From a bacterium (lineage in GTDB: Bacteria; Patescibacteriota; Microgenomatia; UBA1406; GWC2-37-13): 44,156 bases of DNA. Positions 40,964 to 44,156 of the stretch are shown here, piece by piece (within the stretch, counting starts at the first letter, position 1; each line of letters begins with the position of its first letter). Below the pieces are notes generated by a model. It saw only the letters and a program-made list of their open reading frames with translations. It had not been told where the DNA came from and did not search any database. The DNA lies in NCBI GenBank assembly GCA_021789865.1, contig JAJYIX010000004.1, positions 1-44,156 on the forward strand, in the 5' to 3' direction. The position numbers and the translations under genes were made by a program.

Positions 40964-42202
40964 ATGAAAAATCAAAAACAAACTAAAAAAGCGATTCTCG
41001 CCTTTTCCGGTGGTCTTGATACCTCCTACTGTGTTCTTTATTTAAAAGAACAAGGTTATGACGTGGTGACGATGACTGTTGATACTGGTGGCTTTGCGAA
41101 AGAAGACCAGGAATACATAATCAAACAATCAAAGTTCGTTGGTGCGATCAAACATTATTTTATCGATGGAAAAAAACAATTATATGATCAAATTGTTTCC
41201 TATATTATCAAAGGAAATATTTTACGTGGTAGCGTCTATCCACTTTCTGCCGGACCAGAAAGACTGATTATAGCCACAAAATTAGTAGAAATAGCCAAAA
41301 AAGAAAAGGCAATGGCAGTCGTTCACGGCTCAACTGGAGCTGGTAATGATCAAGTACGTTTTGATGTGGCAATCAAAGTCTTGGCTCCCGAACTCAAAAT
41401 CATAGCTCCAATTCGTGATTTGGAACTAACTCGGGAAGAAGAAATGAAAATATTAGAGAAAAGCGGAATAACCATTCCGACAATATCAAAATCATATTCA
41501 ATAAACAAAGGTATGTTAGGCGTTACTATTGGTGGAAAAGAAACAAAAGGGTCATGGGAAGCACCACCCGAAGAAGTTTATCCTGGAATTACACCGTTAG
41601 TTAATACTCCGGATAAATCAGATACTTTTGTTATTTCGTATAAAAATGGTTTGCCTATCGGGATAAATGGTAAACCTATGAACGGCTTATCAATTATGGA
41701 ATATTTAACTGAAATTGGAGGGAAACACGGCATTGGTAAGAATATTCATCTGGGTAATACAATCCTTGGTATAAAAGGACGTGTTGCTTTCGCCGCGCCG
41801 GCGGTGACGATACTTATTAAAGCTCATAAAGAACTTGAAAAATTAGTTCTAACAAAGTGGCAATCGTTTTGGAAAGACACTCTTTCTGACGTTTGGGGTA
41901 ATTTTGTTCATGAAGGACTGTATTTTGATCCTGTGATAAAAGATATCGAGGCAATGCTCGACAGTAGTCAAAAAACTGTTACTGGTGATGTAAGAATAAA
42001 ACTGTTTAAGGGCAACATTATTACAGAAGGTTATAAAAGCCCCTTTTCCCTTATGAGTCTGGATATAGCAACGTATGGAGAAAAGAATATTCTTTGGACA
42101 GGGAAGGAGGCAGCCGGATTTTGTAAGATTTATGGTTTGCAAAGTATCTTAGCCCACAAAGCTTATAAGTTAGGGAAAAAATATGAAAAACAAAAAAGTT
42201 AA
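40964..42202 (+). CDS. argG: Argininosuccinate synthase
   Basis: A 412-residue enzyme joining citrulline and aspartate with ATP. The PP-loop is AFSGGLDTS (13-21), followed by DVVTMTVDTGG. The STGAGNDQVRFD segment (family: GCTGKGNDQVRFE) and the C-terminal TGKEAAGFCKIYGLQS region are diagnostic. Normal length. It heads the arginine operon under the attenuator described upstream, and its last 20 bases overlap the next gene. No Shine-Dalgarno sequence is seen before the ATG. Confidence 0.96.
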   Translation: MKNQKQTKKAILAFSGGLDTSYCVLYLKEQGYDVVTMTVDTGGFAKEDQEYIIKQSKFVGAIKHYFIDGKKQLYDQIVSYIIKGNILRGSVYPLSAGPERLIIATKLVEIAKKEKAMAVVHGSTGAGNDQVRFDVAIKVLAPELKIIAPIRDLELTREEEMKILEKSGITIPTISKSYSINKGMLGVTIGGKETKGSWEAPPEEVYPGITPLVNTPDKSDTFVISYKNGLPIGINGKPMNGLSIMEYLTEIGGKHGIGKNIHLGNTILGIKGRVAFAAPAVTILIKAHKELEKLVLTKWQSFWKDTLSDVWGNFVHEGLYFDPVIKDIEAMLDSSQKTVTGDVRIKLFKGNIITEGYKSPFSLMSLDIATYGEKNILWTGKEAAGFCKIYGLQSILAHKAYKLGKKYEKQKS

Positions 42203-43229
42203 AGTTGACAAAATTGGGTCGGTGACAAAAAATATGGATCTTAAGGATGAAGTATGTATTTCAACAAATACGTCCCTTTTGGAAGGAGATGTTATTGTTG
42301 TGCAAGCTTTGGAAGAACATGAAAAATATGGAGAACTAGAATTAATTGACGGGGCTTTATCGAAAATTAATAATAGCGATCTAATCATCGGTGTTCTTGG
42401 TGAACGCAAAGCATTAGCTGGTATAGTCGGAATTGTTCCAAGTAAAGTCAAAAACGATGACACTCTTCATATTTTGAATATCGGCGGAGTAATCGGGAAA
42501 GCTGTTTCGTGGAATAAAGATTTTGTTAAATCACCAATACCAATAAAAATAATTGGTAATGTTATAGTAAAAAATAAAAAACTCAATGTTCACGATTGTA
42601 TACAGAAGTTAGATTCGACTCTTAAAAAAACAGTTCCGTTAATTGTTGTTATGGGTACAGCCATGAATGTTGGGAAAACTACTGCAACAACTAATATCAT
42701 TACCGCACTTACACATAAACTTAAACTAAATATTTCTGCTGCTAAATTAACCGGTGTAGCTGCACAGAAAGACATTGTAGCAATGAAAAAGGCCGGAGCT
42801 AAAGAAGTGGTTAGTTTCCTTGATGTGGGAATAAGCTCAACAATTAACCATCACGGTTTAGTTATTCCTGCAGCAAAAACTCTATTAAATAAACTTAGCG
42901 AAGATAAACCCGATGCAATTATTATAGAACTCGGCGACGGAATAATTGGCTGGTATGGGGTAGATAAATTACTTCATGATTCCGAATTCACGAAAGCAAT
43001 GAGCTTTAAAATCATGTGTGCTCATGATTTAGTTGGTGCAAAAGGAGCCTTTGATATGCTGAAAGAATTAAATTTGGTAATCGATTATTTTGCCGGACCC
43101 GTAACAAATAATACTGCAGGTACTGATTATTTAGAAAATAATCTTAAGATTCCTTCGGGAGATTTAAGATATGACACTTCAAAGTTATTAAAAAATCTGA
43201 AGATGAAAGGAGTGATTAAATATGATTAA
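42183..43229 (+). CDS. P-loop NTPase of the arginine operon (DUF1611/dethiobiotin-synthetase-like)
   Basis: A 348-residue protein. Residues 1-~150 form a beta-rich domain, then a SIMIBI-class P-loop GTAMNVGKTT (158-167) begins a nucleotide-binding domain with AAKLTGVAAQKD, DVGISSTI and the Walker-B-like DAIIIELGDGIIGWYG. It resembles DUF1611/dethiobiotin-synthetase-type proteins, but the match is remote. Overlaps with argG (20 bases) and argC (8 bases) show it is made with arginine enzymes. Some DUF1611 proteins (DgcN) have been reported as N-acetyltransferases acting on glutamate, so an acyl-transfer role in this pathway is conceivable. Confidence 0.65.
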   Translation: MKNKKVKVDKIGSVTKNMDLKDEVCISTNTSLLEGDVIVVQALEEHEKYGELELIDGALSKINNSDLIIGVLGERKALAGIVGIVPSKVKNDDTLHILNIGGVIGKAVSWNKDFVKSPIPIKIIGNVIVKNKKLNVHDCIQKLDSTLKKTVPLIVVMGTAMNVGKTTATTNIITALTHKLKLNISAAKLTGVAAQKDIVAMKKAGAKEVVSFLDVGISSTINHHGLVIPAAKTLLNKLSEDKPDAIIIELGDGIIGWYGVDKLLHDSEFTKAMSFKIMCAHDLVGAKGAFDMLKELNLVIDYFAGPVTNNTAGTDYLENNLKIPSGDLRYDTSKLLKNLKMKGVIKYD

Positions 43230-44156
43230 TGTTTTAATTATTGGCGGTTCTGGATATGTTGGAGGAGAATTATTACGCTTTCTTCTCTTTCATCCCCATG
43301 TGAAAATAATTGGGGTCACTTCCCAATCACATGTTGGTGTAAAAATTAGTAAAATTCATCCAAATCTGACGAATATTACAGAACTCGTATTTATACCGGA
43401 GGATATTAAAAAATTAAGTAAAAAAGCAGATGTAGTATTTTTTGCCCTTCCGGCTGGGGCAAGCATGAAAAAAATCAAAGATATTAATCTAGATAAAACA
43501 AAGGTAATTGATTTGGGGCCGGATTTTCGACTTAAAAACGTCAATATTTTTGAAAAGATTTACAAAATAAAACACGACGAAATGGATCTATTGAAAAAAG
43601 CAGTTTGCGGTATAACGGAAATTTATAAAGATAAAATCAAAAAGGCTCAATTAGTCGCTTGTCCTGGTTGTTTTCCAACCGGAGCCTCGCTTGCCTTATA
43701 TCCTTTAGTTAAAGCAAAATTGGTAACAAATCATATAATCATTGATTCAAAAACTGGTTCGTCCGGTTCAGGAACTAAACCTTCTGAAGCTACTCATCAT
43801 CCCGAAAGAGCCAACGATTTTAAAGCTTATCAGGTTTTTTCCCATCGACACTTGCCAGAAATTCAACAAGTAGTAAGCGATGCACAAGCAGAAAATATTG
43901 ATGTAATTTTTACGCCTCATTCTGCTCCAATGGTGCGTGGTATTTTCACTACCGCTTATGTATTTTTGAAAGATAAAATGTCCTATGGAAAGCTTAAAGA
44001 ACTGTACCAAAAAACTTATCAAAAATCACCATTTATAAGATTGGTAGATCAGTCAAAAAGCGCGATTGTTGTTGGATCAAATTATTGCGATATTGCTTTA
44101 TATGTGAAAGATAATAAAGTCATAATTACGTCGGCAATAGACAACCTGGTAAAAGG
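43222..44156 (+). CDS. argC: N-acetyl-gamma-glutamyl-phosphate reductase (3' end outside window)
   Basis: At least 311 residues, open to the window edge. The N-terminal NAD(P)-binding motif is IIGGSGYVGGELLR. The catalytic cysteine is C150 in ACPGCFPTGA. The SKTGSSGSGTKPSE and HRHLPEIQQ segments and TPHSAPMVRGI are family signatures. It reduces N-acetylglutamyl phosphate to the semialdehyde. It has a good Shine-Dalgarno (AAAGGAG at 43206-43212) and overlaps the preceding gene by 8 bases. Acetylated intermediates are thus used, so further arg genes are expected downstream. Confidence 0.95.
   Translation, partial: MINVLIIGGSGYVGGELLRFLLFHPHVKIIGVTSQSHVGVKISKIHPNLTNITELVFIPEDIKKLSKKADVVFFALPAGASMKKIKDINLDKTKVIDLGPDFRLKNVNIFEKIYKIKHDEMDLLKKAVCGITEIYKDKIKKAQLVACPGCFPTGASLALYPLVKAKLVTNHIIIDSKTGSSGSGTKPSEATHHPERANDFKAYQVFSHRHLPEIQQVVSDAQAENIDVIFTPHSAPMVRGIFTTAYVFLKDKMSYGKLKELYQKTYQKSPFIRLVDQSKSAIVVGSNYCDIALYVKDNKVIITSAIDNLVK

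Noticed and set aside
40768-40964. T-box riboswitch in the argG leader
   Set aside because: The conserved T-box sequence (AGGGUGGNACCGCG-like) and stem I motifs are not present. The small Arg-Arg reading frame and competing stems explain the leader better.

Overview
The window looks like a piece of a bacterial chromosome from a small-genome, uncultured lineage, most likely the Candidate Phyla Radiation (Patescibacteria; the gene repertoire feels Microgenomates-like). This is inference: many short conserved-hypothetical families seen in such genomes (a DUF5674 pair, a YkuK/DUF458 protein, a stand-alone EF-Tu-domain-2 protein, single-domain GIY-YIG), dense packing with 4-base overlaps, bacterial groES-groEL, and many genes whose start codon lies only 6-9 bases after a -10 box. 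TGA is used as a normal stop, so the UGA-recoded candidate phyla are excluded. No rRNA, tRNA or CRISPR array was seen.

Layout. (1) 1-6.2 kb: an AT-rich accessory stretch of single genes (degenerate HD-GYP protein, alpha/beta hydrolase, EamA transporter, GIY-YIG protein, two near-identical transglutaminase-like proteins around a small membrane protein). Its first 4.4 kb is punctuated by a same-orientation interspersed repeat (GTTCTAAC-N10-AGTCTGGAC), so it reads like a cassette array. (2) 6.3-8.1 kb: a possible small peptide gene and an arsR-thioredoxin-permease metal(loid) operon with a clear promoter/operator. (3) 8.1-11.9 kb: small hypotheticals, a DUF5674 gene pair, a COG4705-like membrane protein, a PAP2 phosphatase and a ClC channel. 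(4) 11.9-15.3 kb: histidine phosphatase, MshA-like glycosyltransferase, FemAB/GNAT-like transferase and PIG-L deacetylase, together resembling the sugar part of mycothiol/bacillithiol synthesis. (5) 15.3-26.3 kb: export genes: MarR plus two HlyD-type adaptors divergent from a heterodimeric ABC exporter, a DrrAB-like ABC-2 pair, and a P1B-like ATPase lacking its CPC motif. (6) 26.3-34.5 kb: housekeeping and small enzymes (GNAT, Nudix, inositol monophosphatase family, groEL/groES, HAD, NDT-like, RBBP9-like), with a Lon-type AAA+ module that has no protease domain divergent from groES.

(7) 34.5-39.7 kb: a repeat-rich non-coding stretch, then a phage-derived DNA-packaging module: an unknown protein, a ParB-methyltransferase, a second methyltransferase, and small and large terminase subunits. 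No portal, capsid, tail or integrase gene accompanies it. (8) 39.7-44.2 kb: an XRE regulator, a zinc-ribbon DUF4352-like protein, and an arginine operon (argG, a P-loop protein, argC running off the window).

The most striking finding is upstream of argG. A strong promoter starts a leaderless 24-codon reading frame containing adjacent Arg-Arg codons. It is followed by a long potential antiterminator that competes with an intrinsic terminator, and then by a second terminator whose stem can be captured by the freed arm of the first. This is the full logic of ribosome-mediated arginine attenuation, with a two-terminator 'domino' arrangement. All of this is read from sequence alone; no searches or folding software were run.
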